Positions 8,341-16,336 of a DNA stretch of 64,000 nt are shown here, piece by piece. A program made the translations under genes and the position numbers. Below the pieces are notes generated by a model, which saw only the letters and a list, made by a program, of their open reading frames with translations, was not told where the DNA came from and searched no databases. The DNA lies in NCBI GenBank assembly GCA_035693025.1, contig DASSHI010000001.1:62001-126000 (forward strand). Direction: 5' to 3'. The stretch's first letter is position 1. Each line of letters begins with the position of its first letter. The DNA is from VRUE01 sp035693025 (GTDB lineage: Bacteria; Actinomycetota; Thermoleophilia; Solirubrobacterales; 70-9).

Positions 8341-8374
8341 AAACCGGGGTTCGAATCCCCGTAGCGATACTCCA
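8341..8374 (+). other. tRNA 3'-end fragment, candidate integration-site remnant
   Basis: Five-base T stem CGGGG/CCCCG around the canonical loop TTCGAAT (8345-8361), then a 7-base acceptor strand TAGCGAT (8362-8368), an A and CTCCA. No matching 5' acceptor ATCGCTA, D arm or anticodon arm exists upstream (8211-8340 checked), so it is a fragment, not a gene. Integrases often target this part of tRNA genes, and the genes that follow look accessory. The rest of 8211-8529 holds only this fragment and a terminator. Confidence 0.45.
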
Positions 8375-8391
8375 GAAGCAAAAGTCAAATG

Positions 8392-8414
8392 CGCCGCCCC
8401 CGGGCGGCGTTTTT
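8392..8414 (+). terminator. Rho-independent terminator
   Basis: Eight-base GC stem CGCCGCCC (8392-8399) / GGGCGGCG (8402-8409) followed immediately by TTTTT (8410-8414). The stem is tight around a CC turn, which would open to a 4-base loop. It closes off the glycosyltransferase/tRNA-fragment side from the toxin-antitoxin pair. Confidence 0.75.
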
Positions 8415-8529
8415 GCGTCAGGGTGGCAAGGAAAGTGGCAAAGGTCCAGCGCCCAGAGCCACAGGCGGGCGCCTCTGTGCGGCGTGCGGAGCAGACGCGA
8501 ATCGCTGAGCCTGCCTCTAGACTTTTCCT

Positions 8530-8784
8530 ATGGCAACGCGCGACCGGGTAATCCATGTCACCCCCGACGCATATGACCGCCTTGAGCGAGAGGCTGGCCG
8601 TCGCGGTGTGCAGCCCGACGAGCTAGCCGACGAGCTACTCGCGGCCGAGCTTGCCCCCGCAAGCTCCGACCTGGACAGCATCCTGGCCGACTTGGGCGAT
8701 GTCCGCAGCAGGGTTCGCGGCCCAGTCGATGCCGTCGCGGTGGTTCGCGAAGGCCGCGAAGAACTTGAGCAGCGCGACCTTTGA
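8530..8784 (+). CDS. VapB-type antitoxin
   Basis: 84 residues, charged and helical, beginning 'MATRDRVIHVTPDAYDRLER' and followed by a second helix 'RGVQPDELADELLAAEL', the layout of a short ribbon-helix-helix or related DNA-binding antitoxin. The C-terminal tail (VRGPVDAVAVVREGREEL) would wrap the toxin. Its TGA overlaps the TTG start of the PIN toxin (TTGA), the usual coupling that makes antitoxin first. The family is inferred mainly from the partner. Confidence 0.7.
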   Translation: MATRDRVIHVTPDAYDRLEREAGRRGVQPDELADELLAAELAPASSDLDSILADLGDVRSRVRGPVDAVAVVREGREELEQRDL

Positions 8785-9203
8785 CGGTCGTTCTCGACTC
8801 GAATGTCGCAGTCGCGCTGGCGCTCGACACCGAGCGGGCGCCTGTCATTGAAGAACGACTCCGCGCCTGGGAAGAGGCGAAAGAGACCCTTCACGCGCCG
8901 TCGCTCTTTCGTTTCGAGGTGGCCAACGCCCTGACGCGCAACCTCGCAGCGGACAAGATCGACGCCGCCGACGCAAAACTCGCGTGGCAACGGATCATCG
9001 CGATTGAGATCAGCCTTCACGGGTTAGTCGACGGCCCCGCCGTAATCGCGGTGGCCCGGAGGCTCAAGCGAGAGAGCGCCTACGACGCTGCCTACATCGC
9101 GCTGGCCCAGGAGCTTGGCGCTGAGCTGTGGACACTCGACGGCCCTCTTTTTCGTAACGCTGCCAGCACCGATCTCCCGGTCCGGCTCATCGAGCCGAGC
9201 TGA
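8781..9203 (+). CDS. VapC-type PIN-domain ribonuclease toxin
   Basis: 140 residues. PIN active-site acids are in place: Asp in 'VVLDSNVAVAL' (residue 6), Glu in 'FRFEVANAL' (about 48), Asp in 'ESAYDAAYIALA' (about 100) and Asp in 'LWTLDGPLFRNA'. Such enzymes are Mg-dependent RNases that often cut tRNA anticodon loops. The start is a TTG at 8781 overlapping the antitoxin stop; the first beta strand begins three residues later, so no longer start is needed. Together with 8530 it forms a type II toxin-antitoxin module in an accessory patch. Confidence 0.85.
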   Translation: MTVVLDSNVAVALALDTERAPVIEERLRAWEEAKETLHAPSLFRFEVANALTRNLAADKIDAADAKLAWQRIIAIEISLHGLVDGPAVIAVARRLKRESAYDAAYIALAQELGAELWTLDGPLFRNAASTDLPVRLIEPS

Positions 9204-9340
9204 CTCTCGCACGCCTTGCGGCCCGGAGGTTGACCGGCACACGCAGGCAGGAGCCGGTTAGCGCGTAAATCGTGGCGAGGTTCCGTAGCTCGCTCCGGAC
9301 TCGCTGCTGATCCGCCGTTTGGAGTCCTAGCCTCATCAGC

Positions 9341-9892
9341 ATGCGGCCCCGTCTCCAGATGCTGGTTGGCCTGATCGTGATCGTTGCTGGCGGCGGCCTG
9401 GTGGTTTGGGCATTCATCGAAGCGGTGCAGGCAGAGCCAGCGGTCGTGGGATCTCTTGGCGTGGCGCTTGTCGGTGTTCTCGGAGTTGTCTGGCAGCAGC
9501 GCCGAGCAGAGCGAGACCGTCTCCGAGAAGCGAACCGCGATCGGATGACTCCGATCTACTACGAGCTACTTGGGACGATCTTTCAGAAAATTGGCTCCAG
9601 TGAAGATCGGGGCGATCCCGACCCTGAGACCGAGGCATTCTTTCGAGACTTGAAGGCGAGGCAGTTGATGCTCGGTGCATCAAGCGAGATGGTGGTCGCC
9701 TTCAACTCATGGCAGCGGACCACTGCTGAGCTACACGAAGAAGGGGACGACGCTGGGGCGGTAGTGGCGTGGGAACTGCTGCTGAGAGCGATCCGAAAAG
9801 ACCTTGGGCATCAAGACTCCGACTTGCCCGCGGGCGAACTCCTGCGCCTCTTCATCACCGACTACGACGAGCACTTCGGGCAGCCCGACTAA
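9341..9892 (+). CDS. Membrane-anchored protein of unknown function
   Basis: 183 residues. Two N-terminal membrane helices ('MLVGLIVIVAGGGLVVWAFI' and 'VVGSLGVALVGVLGVVWQQ') are followed by a charged cytoplasmic domain starting 'RRAERDRLREANRDRMTP'. I recognise no family. The architecture, a helical domain on two helices, resembles accessory proteins near toxin-antitoxin or phage-defence genes, but nothing here proves such a role. Codon use is noticeably less GC-rich at third positions than the flanking core genes, in keeping with transfer. The next gene starts 14 bases after its stop. Confidence 0.6.
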   Translation: MRPRLQMLVGLIVIVAGGGLVVWAFIEAVQAEPAVVGSLGVALVGVLGVVWQQRRAERDRLREANRDRMTPIYYELLGTIFQKIGSSEDRGDPDPETEAFFRDLKARQLMLGASSEMVVAFNSWQRTTAELHEEGDDAGAVVAWELLLRAIRKDLGHQDSDLPAGELLRLFITDYDEHFGQPD

Positions 9893-9905
9893 CCCGGCAA
9901 ATGGC

Positions 9906-10505
9906 ATGGCCTCCACGTTAATCGGAACCGTCCTCGGCGGTTTCCTCGCGATCCTCGGCGGATACCTGGTCGGCCTGAAACAGCGTGCGTGGCAGAAGGA
10001 ACAGACCATGTTCGAACGTGACTTGGCGAAAGAGCAAGCGCAGTTCGAGCGAGAGCTGTCCATCAGCAAAGCCCTTGACCAGTCGCTGGTTGAAGCCGAG
10101 AGGCGAATCTTGGGCCGGGGGGTATCACAGGGAGAGAGCAACTGGGAAATGGCACATCGGGAGTGGGAGGAGGCATGGGTGCGTGTCTCGCCCCTCTTGG
10201 TCAATCGCAGCGTCAAAGATCGATACGAATCGGCGGGCAGGATGCTCACCGAACTGGTCCTGTACGACGGGGATGCCAGACCTGCGCAGCAGAAGCGGAT
10301 CGCGCTCCGGGCCACCCTGAACGCGCGGCAGGTCATCGCCTACTTCAGCCGGGAAGAAGACCCGCCGCCAGCTTGCTTTCCTGCCCCCGACGAGTTGACT
10401 TGGCTGCTGGGCGAGGGCGACCCCGACACGCTTCTATCCGACCAGCCGCTGCAACAGTGGCTCAATGAACATCCGGTGCCAGACTGGCACCCCGAGCGCA
10501 CGTAG
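9906..10505 (+). CDS. Membrane-anchored coiled-coil protein of unknown function
   Basis: 199 residues from the ATG at 9906. One N-terminal membrane segment ('LIGTVLGGFLAILGGYLVGL') leads into a charged helix rich in Lys/Gln/Glu (residues 25-60) and a soluble domain with the C terminus 'QWLNEHPVPDWHPERT'. No family recognised. It lies 14 bases after the previous membrane protein, with the same topology (N-terminal anchor, cytoplasmic helical part), so they are likely co-expressed and may act together. 10506-10650 holds nothing I can support. Confidence 0.6.
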   Translation: MASTLIGTVLGGFLAILGGYLVGLKQRAWQKEQTMFERDLAKEQAQFERELSISKALDQSLVEAERRILGRGVSQGESNWEMAHREWEEAWVRVSPLLVNRSVKDRYESAGRMLTELVLYDGDARPAQQKRIALRATLNARQVIAYFSREEDPPPACFPAPDELTWLLGEGDPDTLLSDQPLQQWLNEHPVPDWHPERT

Positions 10506-10650
10506 GGAGTCGCCTTCCTACCTCCAATCCCTCCGCCGCCTTCGCCAACGTTGAGACCAGCACGTCGAGCGCCGCCGCGGGAATCGGAGGCAGGAGGACG
10601 ACAGAAGCGGCGGATACGACTGGCTTTGGGGAGGGCCGGTTGCTCGCGCC

Positions 10651-11157
10651 TCAGTTCTTGGACGTCAACTCGCCGAAGAAGCCAGGGAAGCGGCCGGCGG
10701 CGAAGTCGAAGTAGCGTGCCCAATCGGGGACGACGCTGATCCGGGCCATCCGATCGTAGGTTTCGCGGCAGGCCTCTTCGAACGCTGCGAGCTCCTCGCC
10801 CTCCATCGACTTCGCCGCCGCCTCGAGGTACTCCGGCACGGGCCCGTCGACGACCTCGATCTCGGCGTCTCCGCGCAGTAGCAGGGAGCGCGGCGGGCTC
10901 GGTGTGTCGATCGTCAGCGCCACGCGTGGCCGGGCGCGGAGCGCTGCGAACTTCGGCGCGGTGCGGGGTTGCACGATGGACAGGTCGCCGGCCCTGCCAC
11001 AGGCTGGATCGTCCATACGCTGCAAGAACGTATATTCCCGGGGCAAGGCTCGGGCGAGGAAATGCAGGATCTTGCCCGCCTCGCGATCTGCGTCACTCGG
11101 AACGAGACGGGAAAAGACGATGGACTGGTCGCTACTGCACACCCTCAACGACTTCAT
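10651..11157 (-). pseudogene. PPOX-class (pyridoxamine-phosphate-oxidase-like) protein, 5' part damaged
   Basis: The C-terminal two thirds look normal for the F420/flavin PPOX family: 'KFAALRARPRVALTIDTPSP' followed by 'LLLRGDAEIEVVDG' and 'VPEYLEAAAKSM'. The expected first strands (a 'ARLATV..DGxPxxxPVWF' pattern) are absent; before residue ~70 the frame reads as unrelated Arg-rich sequence, and it runs into the divergent PAP2 gene at 11120. I read this as a gene that has lost its N terminus. A functional shorter protein from an internal start is possible but would lack the cofactor strand. Confidence 0.5.
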
Positions 11158-11737
11158 GGCCGGCCACGACGGGGTCGAGGATCCGCTCCTCTTCTACGTC
11201 GAAATCTCCGAGGCCCTCTTCGCCGCCACCCTCGCGGTCGTCTTTCTCCTCGCGCGCGGTCGAGCCCATGCGGCCTGGCGCCGGGCCACCGTTGCGGCGG
11301 CGCTCAGCGCCGGGGTCGCCCTCGCAATCGGCAAGGTGATTTCGGAAATCGTCGACAGGGCGCGACCGTTCGTGGCCGACCCGCACGGCGTCCACCTCTT
11401 CTCCGCACACGCCGCCGACCCCGGCTTCCCCAGCGACCACGCGACCGCGGCATTTGCGATCGCCGTCGCGGTCCTGCTGCGAAAGCGGAGGTGGGGGGTG
11501 TTCGCGTTAGTCGCCGCGGCCGTCCTCTCGATCGGCCGGGTCGCGCTGGGCATTCATTTTCCCAGCGACGTCCTCGCCGGCGCCGCGCTCGGCTCGCTCG
11601 TCGCGATCGGGCTTTGGTGGCGCCCGCTGCGCACGAGGATCGACGCCCTGGCCGATCTCCTCGGTCGTGTCTGGGACGGTCTGGTCGACCGGGCCGGCCG
11701 GCTGGTGGGCCGAGGCGCGTCACCTGAGCGCGAGTAA
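11120..11737 (+). CDS. PAP2-family membrane phosphatase
   Basis: 205 residues with five or six membrane segments. The tripartite phosphatase signature is complete: 'KVISEIVDRARPF' (K-x6-RP), 'FPSDHATAA' (PSGH-type motif with catalytic His) and 'GRVALGIHFPSDVLAGA' (SR-x5-H-x3-D type). These enzymes remove phosphate from lipid phosphates such as undecaprenyl diphosphate or phosphatidate on the outer face of the membrane. I chose the ATG at 11120, which begins 'MDWSLLHTLNDFMAGHDGV', the usual PAP2 lead helix. The C-terminal tail is basic and cytoplasmic. Confidence 0.85.
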   Translation: MDWSLLHTLNDFMAGHDGVEDPLLFYVEISEALFAATLAVVFLLARGRAHAAWRRATVAAALSAGVALAIGKVISEIVDRARPFVADPHGVHLFSAHAADPGFPSDHATAAFAIAVAVLLRKRRWGVFALVAAAVLSIGRVALGIHFPSDVLAGAALGSLVAIGLWWRPLRTRIDALADLLGRVWDGLVDRAGRLVGRGASPERE

Positions 11738-11768
11738 GACGCGCCAGACTTCTTCACGTACTGCGTTT

Positions 11769-11800
11769 CGCCCGCGCGGGGCGCGGCGCGGGCGCCGTTT
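11769..11800. terminator. Hairpin between convergent genes, probable bidirectional terminator
   Basis: Perfect 9-base stem CGCCCGCGC (11769-11777) / GCGCGGGCG (11786-11794) with an 8-base loop, followed by CCGTTT. It lies between the convergent PAP2 and DUF385 genes, where a terminator is expected. The T run is short. Confidence 0.45.
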
Positions 11801-11815
11801 GTCCCGCCCCTCGAC

Positions 11816-12220
11816 TCAGGCCCGCTCGAGCACGACCACGGGGATCTCGCGGTCGGTCTTTTCCTGGTAGGCGTCGTAGTCGGGCCACTCGGAGACCATC
11901 GTCTGCCAGATCTTTGCCTTCTCCTCGGCGCCGGCGGTGCGGGCGCGGGCCTTGAAGCGGTCGGCCTTCACCTGGACCTCGACCTCAGGATCGTCGGAGA
12001 GGTTGAGGTACCAAGCCGGCGCGGCGTCGGCGCCGCCCTTGGAGGCGACGATCGTGTAGGCGTCGCCATAGGGGGCGTAGATCAACGGTGTCGTGCGCTG
12101 CTCGCCGGACTTGCGGCCGGTGGTCGTCAGCAGCAGCGTCTGCGTGCCCTGCCAGTCGTGGCCCTCCTCACCGTCGGTCGCGCGGTAGCGCTCGACGTGT
12201 TCGGGGCCGAAGAGGGGCAT
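11816..12220 (-). CDS. DUF385 / deazaflavin (F420)-dependent nitroreductase-family protein
   Basis: 134 residues, the standard size. Motifs of the Ddn-like split-barrel are seen: 'LLLTTTGRKSGEQRTTPLIY' (phosphate-binding turn) and 'VASKGGADAAPAWYLNLSDD' then 'VEVQVKADRFKARAR'. Family members use cofactor F420 to reduce or protect against quinones and are abundant in actinobacteria. The stop is 3 bases after the start region of the GT87 gene's 3' end (12224), so the two genes are transcribed together leftward. Confidence 0.85.
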   Translation of the reverse strand: MPLFGPEHVERYRATDGEEGHDWQGTQTLLLTTTGRKSGEQRTTPLIYAPYGDAYTIVASKGGADAAPAWYLNLSDDPEVEVQVKADRFKARARTAGAEEKAKIWQTMVSEWPDYDAYQEKTDREIPVVVLERA

Positions 12221-12223
12221 GCG

Positions 12224-13468
12224 TCAAATCGTAGAGACCGCGACCCGCGGGCTGTCTTCGCGCAGCAGCCTGACCATCGTCAGCGAAGCGTCGACCGCCG
12301 CCACGATCAGGGCGAGGTTGCGGATCAACATGATGAAGGCCGGCCCGTAGACGTTGTAGGTGGTGCCATAGGCGCCCATCGGACCGTAGGCGCTGGTGGT
12401 GAGAATTGCGGCTGCCACCACGATCCAGGCCGGGCGCTTGAGCCGGCTGCGACTCGCCGTCAGCACCACTGCCGCCAGGCCGAGCATCCAGATCATGTAC
12501 TGGGGACTGAGCACGCGGCTCGTCACCACGAGCAGCAGGACGACGACGAAGATGAAGTCGCGGCTGACCACGGCATCTTCGAGCTCTTCGCGCCCCCGCC
12601 GGATCGCCCGCGACCGCGCCAGCCACCAGACGCCGGCGGCGATCAGCGCTGCCAGCGAGAGCCACTTGAGCGCTTCCGCAACCACGTTGGCGCCATGGTC
12701 TTCGATCTCCCAGGCGCGGTAGCGGATCCCGGCGTCGATTTCCTGGCCGGTGACGTACTGGCGCAGGTGCCAGGGCAGGCTGGCGACCGATTCGACCTGC
12801 AGCCCGCGCCCGTTCTGTTCTTTGAGGAAGTTGAGCTGATCGCCGCTGAAGGCGATCGCCGAGATCGCGAAGACGAGCACGATCGCAGCAGCCGCACCGG
12901 CGCCGGCGCGCAGCAGCCTTCCGCGATCCCACTCGCCGAAGAGCAGCGCGATCGGCCAGGCCTTGATCATCGCGCCCAGCCCCGCCAGCGCGCCGAACCA
13001 GGCCGGGCGGCGGTGGATGACCAGCAGGCCGCCGATCGCCAGCACGGTCGGCACCAGGTCGAAGCGCAGCACCGGCAGCGCCCGCAGCATCGGCATCGCC
13101 AGCAGCCAGACCCAGACGCCCGCGTCGCTGCCCTCGCGCTGGCCGAGCCGCGCCACCAGGACGAGCCCGATCAGGTCGACGATCAGCATCGTCGCGACGA
13201 AGTCGTAGCCGAAGGCGGCCCAGCCGATCCGCGGCAGGACCAGCAGCAGCGCCGCACCCGGCGGGTACTGCCAGGCTTCTTCGTTGGGCAGCGCGTGGTG
13301 CACTCCGAGCCCTTCCGACCAGACGCCGAAGATCGAGACGTCTTCCCACTGCGGCCCGATCGCGTCGTTCCAGAAGCCGACATGGGCGACGATCAGGAAC
13401 CGGGTCAGCAGCCAGACCGCCGCCCAGATCCAGACCTTCCTGCTGCGCAGCAGCGATCCCCAGCTCAC
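12224..13468 (-). CDS. GT87/DUF2029-like membrane glycosyltransferase
   Basis: 414 residues with about ten membrane segments. Near the N terminus, after the first helix, comes the catalytic-loop-like 'NDAIGPQWEDVSIFGVWSEG' and then 'EEAWQYPPGAALLL', a 'YPP' motif characteristic of polyprenol-phosphate-mannose-dependent (GT-C) enzymes. The C-terminal half has 'SPQYMIWMLGLAAV' also typical of this group. The enzyme would add a mannose or arabinose residue to a lipid glycan on the outer membrane face, using a polyprenyl-phosphate sugar. The glycan is unknown. Confidence 0.75.
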   Translation of the reverse strand: MSWGSLLRSRKVWIWAAVWLLTRFLIVAHVGFWNDAIGPQWEDVSIFGVWSEGLGVHHALPNEEAWQYPPGAALLLVLPRIGWAAFGYDFVATMLIVDLIGLVLVARLGQREGSDAGVWVWLLAMPMLRALPVLRFDLVPTVLAIGGLLVIHRRPAWFGALAGLGAMIKAWPIALLFGEWDRGRLLRAGAGAAAAIVLVFAISAIAFSGDQLNFLKEQNGRGLQVESVASLPWHLRQYVTGQEIDAGIRYRAWEIEDHGANVVAEALKWLSLAALIAAGVWWLARSRAIRRGREELEDAVVSRDFIFVVVLLLVVTSRVLSPQYMIWMLGLAAVVLTASRSRLKRPAWIVVAAAILTTSAYGPMGAYGTTYNVYGPAFIMLIRNLALIVAAVDASLTMVRLLREDSPRVAVSTI

Positions 13469-13478
13469 GCGCGGCAGG

Positions 13479-14099
13479 CTATAGGCGAGCCAGGCCGATC
13501 ATCAGCTCGACGGCCTCAGCCTCGCTCAACCCCTGCTCGCGCACGAGCGAGCGCCAGGTGGCGAAGGAGAGGGCATGGCCGATCGCGGCGCGCACCCTGC
13601 GGCGGCGGGAGCCGCGCTCGCGGCGGCCGCGCATCAGCGTCTCCGCGGCGGCTTCGGCCCACATCGCCGAACCTTCCATCGCGGGGCGCATGGCCGGCAC
13701 GACCGCCACGTCGCGGGTCGTCTTCTCGAGCATCCGCTCGCCGCGCTCGAACCAGGCGTAGAGCTCGCCGAGCGCCTCGCGCAGGCGGCGTTCCGGGTCG
13801 GCGACCGCCGCCCAAGCCGCGAGGTCGGGCAGCGGGTGCTCGCCCATCCAATGCGCCGAGCAGGCGGCAAACAGCGCCGCTTCGTCGGGGAAGTGGCGGT
13901 AGACGGTGGCCCGCTGCACGCCGGCGCGCTCGGCGACGGCGCTGACCGTCGTCTTCGCCGGGCCGACCGAGCCGTGCAGATCGACCGCCGCTTCGGTGAT
14001 CCGCCGCCGCGTCGCGTCCTCCTGGGCGGCGCGCCGGCGCTTGCGGTAGCGGCGCCGTCCGCCGCCGTCCTGTTCGTGTCCATCCTCTTTCATTGACAT
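13479..14099 (-). CDS. TetR-family transcriptional regulator
   Basis: 206 residues. A basic N-terminal tail (RRRYRKRRR) precedes the TetR helix-turn-helix: 'RRRITEAAVDLHGSVGP' then 'TTVSAVAERAGVQRATVYRHF' at about residues 30-75. The ligand domain has no recognised class. The gene is divergent from the cupin at 14185, and the 85-base gap has an inverted repeat overlapping a good promoter, so it probably represses the cupin and itself. Starts at 14099 and 14093 are both possible (MSMKEDG or MKEDG). Confidence 0.85.
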   Translation of the reverse strand: MSMKEDGHEQDGGGRRRYRKRRRAAQEDATRRRITEAAVDLHGSVGPAKTTVSAVAERAGVQRATVYRHFPDEAALFAACSAHWMGEHPLPDLAAWAAVADPERRLREALGELYAWFERGERMLEKTTRDVAVVPAMRPAMEGSAMWAEAAAETLMRGRRERGSRRRRVRAAIGHALSFATWRSLVREQGLSEAEAVELMIGLARL

Positions 14100-14100
14100 A

Positions 14101-14145
14101 GATGTTCAACCAATATTGACAGACGGGTCGGCCGCCTGCTAGCTT
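14101..14145 (+). promoter_or_regulatory. TetR operator overlapping the cupin promoter
   Basis: Consensus -35 TTGACA (14116-14121), 18-base spacer, -10-like TAGCTT (14140-14145) for the rightward cupin gene. The stretch TGTTCAA-N4-TATTGACA (14104-14121) is an imperfect dyad that covers the -35 box, and a further TTGACA-like run (14094-14099) lies at the tetR start. This is a plausible repressor site acting on both divergent genes. Confidence 0.5.
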
Positions 14146-14184
14146 CATTGCACATTACCGTTCAGCGAAATTAGGAGGTCACGG

Positions 14185-14721
14185 ATGTCACCCACGCAGA
14201 TCGTCGATTCGCTGCGCCGCTTCGACGCCGCCCAGGGCCCGCGCAAGATCAGGCAGGGAGAAGGGCACGTCGCCGAGCTCGGCGGCTGCGACGCCCGCTT
14301 CCTCGTCTGGAGCGAGGAGTCCGGCGGCGGCTTCTCGCTCGTCGAACACCCGATTCCGCCCCGTTCGCTGTGCGCGCCGTTGCACCGGCACACCGGCGTC
14401 GACGAGTACAGCTTCGTGCTCGAGGGAAGGATGGGGGCGCTGCTCGGCGAGGACGTGATCTACGCCGAGGCCGGGGAGCTCGCCTTCAAGCCCCGCGACC
14501 AATGGCACACCTTCTGGAACGCGGGCGAGGAGCCGGCGCGCATCCTCGAGGTGATCTCGCCGGGGGGCTTCGAGCACTTCTTCCGCGAGTTCGATCGGTC
14601 GACCAAGGACGGGAGCTTCGATCCCGAGGCGCTGAGCGAGCGCTACGGCATTGAGTTCGACATGGAGAGCGTCACGCGCATCTGCGCCGAGCACGGCCTC
14701 ACCCATCCACTGCTCGGCTGA
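14185..14721 (+). CDS. Cupin-domain protein (quercetin-dioxygenase-like)
   Basis: 178 residues with a strong AGGAGG ribosome site ten bases upstream. Cupin motif 1 is 'PLHRHTGVDEYSFVLEGRMG' with two His and one Glu as metal ligands, and motif 2 is 'ELAFKPRDQWHTFWNAG' with the fourth ligand His. All four ligands are present, so a metal-dependent activity is possible, unlike the small cupin at 4009. The C-terminal 'GGFEHFFREFDR' is common in such proteins. It is divergent from and probably controlled by the TetR protein at 13479. Substrate unknown. Confidence 0.8.
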   Translation: MSPTQIVDSLRRFDAAQGPRKIRQGEGHVAELGGCDARFLVWSEESGGGFSLVEHPIPPRSLCAPLHRHTGVDEYSFVLEGRMGALLGEDVIYAEAGELAFKPRDQWHTFWNAGEEPARILEVISPGGFEHFFREFDRSTKDGSFDPEALSERYGIEFDMESVTRICAEHGLTHPLLG

Positions 14722-14751
14722 AGGCGTCGACCCCGGCCGGCCCCCGGCCCC

Positions 14752-16305
14752 TCAGCCGCCGAGCCGGAAGGCGACGAGCGCGGGGGTCTGGCCTTCGGCG
14801 GCGACGCCGGCGGGAGCGATCAGCGTTTCCCCGTCGACGGTGACGCCGGCGTTGGTGCCGGCCGGGAGCTGTTCCTGCCAGACCTGGCGCCCGGTCTTGG
14901 TGTCGTAGCCGTAGACCTTGCCGTCGTAGGTCGTGGCGAAGACCAGGTCGTTGCTGACCGTGGTCGCGCCGAAGGCCGGCGCGTTGGGGAATTCGTGCTT
15001 CCAGGCGAGCGAGCCGTCCTTGACGTTCAGGGCGACGATTTCACCGCTGTCCACGGGGCTGGTTTCTTCGATCTGTTCGCCGGAGGCAACGGTCACCGGA
15101 TGGTTGACCACCGGGACGAACACGCGCGTGCCGTCCGTCGACATCGGCGCGATCACCCCGCCGAGCGTGCCCGGGTAGATTTCAAACGGAGGGTGCAGCT
15201 TCGAGGTTTCCCCGCGCATCGCGATCAGGCCGTCTTCGTCGTGCCCGTTGTGCCTGCCGACGGAGCTCTTCCAGACGGGCTTGCCGCTCTTCGCGTCGAC
15301 CGCGACGACGAAGCCGACCTTGCCCGCGGCGAGGAGCAGTTCGCGCCCGCCCGAGTGGACCAGGATCGGTGGGTCCTGCAGGTCCCAGTCGTAGAGGTCG
15401 TGCGGCGTGAACTGGTAGTACCAGTCCAACTTGCCGGTCTTCGCGTCCAGCTTGACGAGCGAGTCGGTGTAGAGATTCGGGCCGGGACGGCTCGACCCCC
15501 ATGGCTTCCCTTCGCTTCCCGGAAACGGGGCGGGATTGCCGACGCCCACGTACATCGAGCCCTTGCCGTCGAAGGTCGGCGGGTACCAGAGGCCGCCGCC
15601 GGAGTTGACGTCCGGGTGCCCCCAGAGGCTCTTCGGCACGGTGTCGAAGTGCCACAGTTTCTTGCCGGTCTTGGCGTCGAGCGCCCAGAGGATGCCGACC
15701 CCGCCCGGTTCGTAGATCGATTCGGTGTTGGTCGGCACCGTCGAGGCGTAGACGATGTCGTTGTCGAAGCCCGGCGCCATGTTGATCCCCTCGACGTCGT
15801 TGCGCACGAGGGTGGTGCTCCAGAGCTGCTTGCCGGTTTTCTCGTCGAGGGCGAAGACGGCGCCGGGGGTCGCTCCGAACACTTTGCCTTCCTGGACGGC
15901 GAGGCCGTTCGGGCCGAAGTTCGGCAGTTCGAAGGATTTCGTCCAGAGCACTTCCCCGGAGCTCTCTTCGAGCGCCTGCACGTTGGAGGCGAGGTCCTGG
16001 GAGTAGACGACCCCCTTGCTGACGACCGGGGTGGAGGCGTAGCTGCCGAAGGAGCTTTCCCCGGGGATCGGCGCGGTCCAGGCGGTCTGCAGCTCGCCCG
16101 CGTTGGCGGATTTGATCGAGCCCTTGGCGTCGCGCGTGTTGGCCAGGTCGACGTTCGAGTAGCCGGAGCCGGTGAGGCTCGCTTTGGCGTCGGCGGAGGA
16201 AGAGCCGCCGCCGCAGCCGGCGATCGGCAGCGCCGCCGCAACGAGCGCGACGGCGAGCGCCGCCGCTGCTGAAACGCGCCCCCGCCCGCCTCTGAGCTCC
16301 ATCAT
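14752..16305 (-). CDS. Exported PQQ-type beta-propeller lipoprotein
   Basis: 517 residues. A basic start and hydrophobic run end in the lipobox 'LPIAGC' (Cys about residue 31), followed by a Gly/Ser linker, so it is a lipoprotein outside the membrane. At least six propeller-blade repeats of the form DxKTGKxxW are seen ('DEKTGKQLWST', 'DAKTGKKLWHF', 'DAKTGKLDWYY', 'DAKSGKPVWKS', 'NVKDGSLAWKH', 'DTKTGRQVWQE'), as in quinoprotein dehydrogenases and BamB. Whether it binds PQQ is not shown. Its start is 32 bases after the N-monooxygenase stop on the same strand, so it may be the last gene of the biosynthetic operon. Glu is mostly GAA, unlike the operon. Confidence 0.8.
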   Translation of the reverse strand: MMELRGGRGRVSAAAALAVALVAAALPIAGCGGGSSSADAKASLTGSGYSNVDLANTRDAKGSIKSANAGELQTAWTAPIPGESSFGSYASTPVVSKGVVYSQDLASNVQALEESSGEVLWTKSFELPNFGPNGLAVQEGKVFGATPGAVFALDEKTGKQLWSTTLVRNDVEGINMAPGFDNDIVYASTVPTNTESIYEPGGVGILWALDAKTGKKLWHFDTVPKSLWGHPDVNSGGGLWYPPTFDGKGSMYVGVGNPAPFPGSEGKPWGSSRPGPNLYTDSLVKLDAKTGKLDWYYQFTPHDLYDWDLQDPPILVHSGGRELLLAAGKVGFVVAVDAKSGKPVWKSSVGRHNGHDEDGLIAMRGETSKLHPPFEIYPGTLGGVIAPMSTDGTRVFVPVVNHPVTVASGEQIEETSPVDSGEIVALNVKDGSLAWKHEFPNAPAFGATTVSNDLVFATTYDGKVYGYDTKTGRQVWQEQLPAGTNAGVTVDGETLIAPAGVAAEGQTPALVAFRLGG

Positions 16306-16336
16306 TTCGCGACTCTATTTGACGGACAAAAACTTG

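Noticed and set aside
8217..8374. A complete tRNA gene ending at 8374
   Set aside because: No partner for the acceptor strand, no D arm and no anticodon arm could be found upstream.
10969..11727. A second plus-strand frame parallel to the PAP2 gene
   Set aside because: Arg/Pro-rich shadow; the PAP2 frame has the full phosphatase signature and membrane segments.
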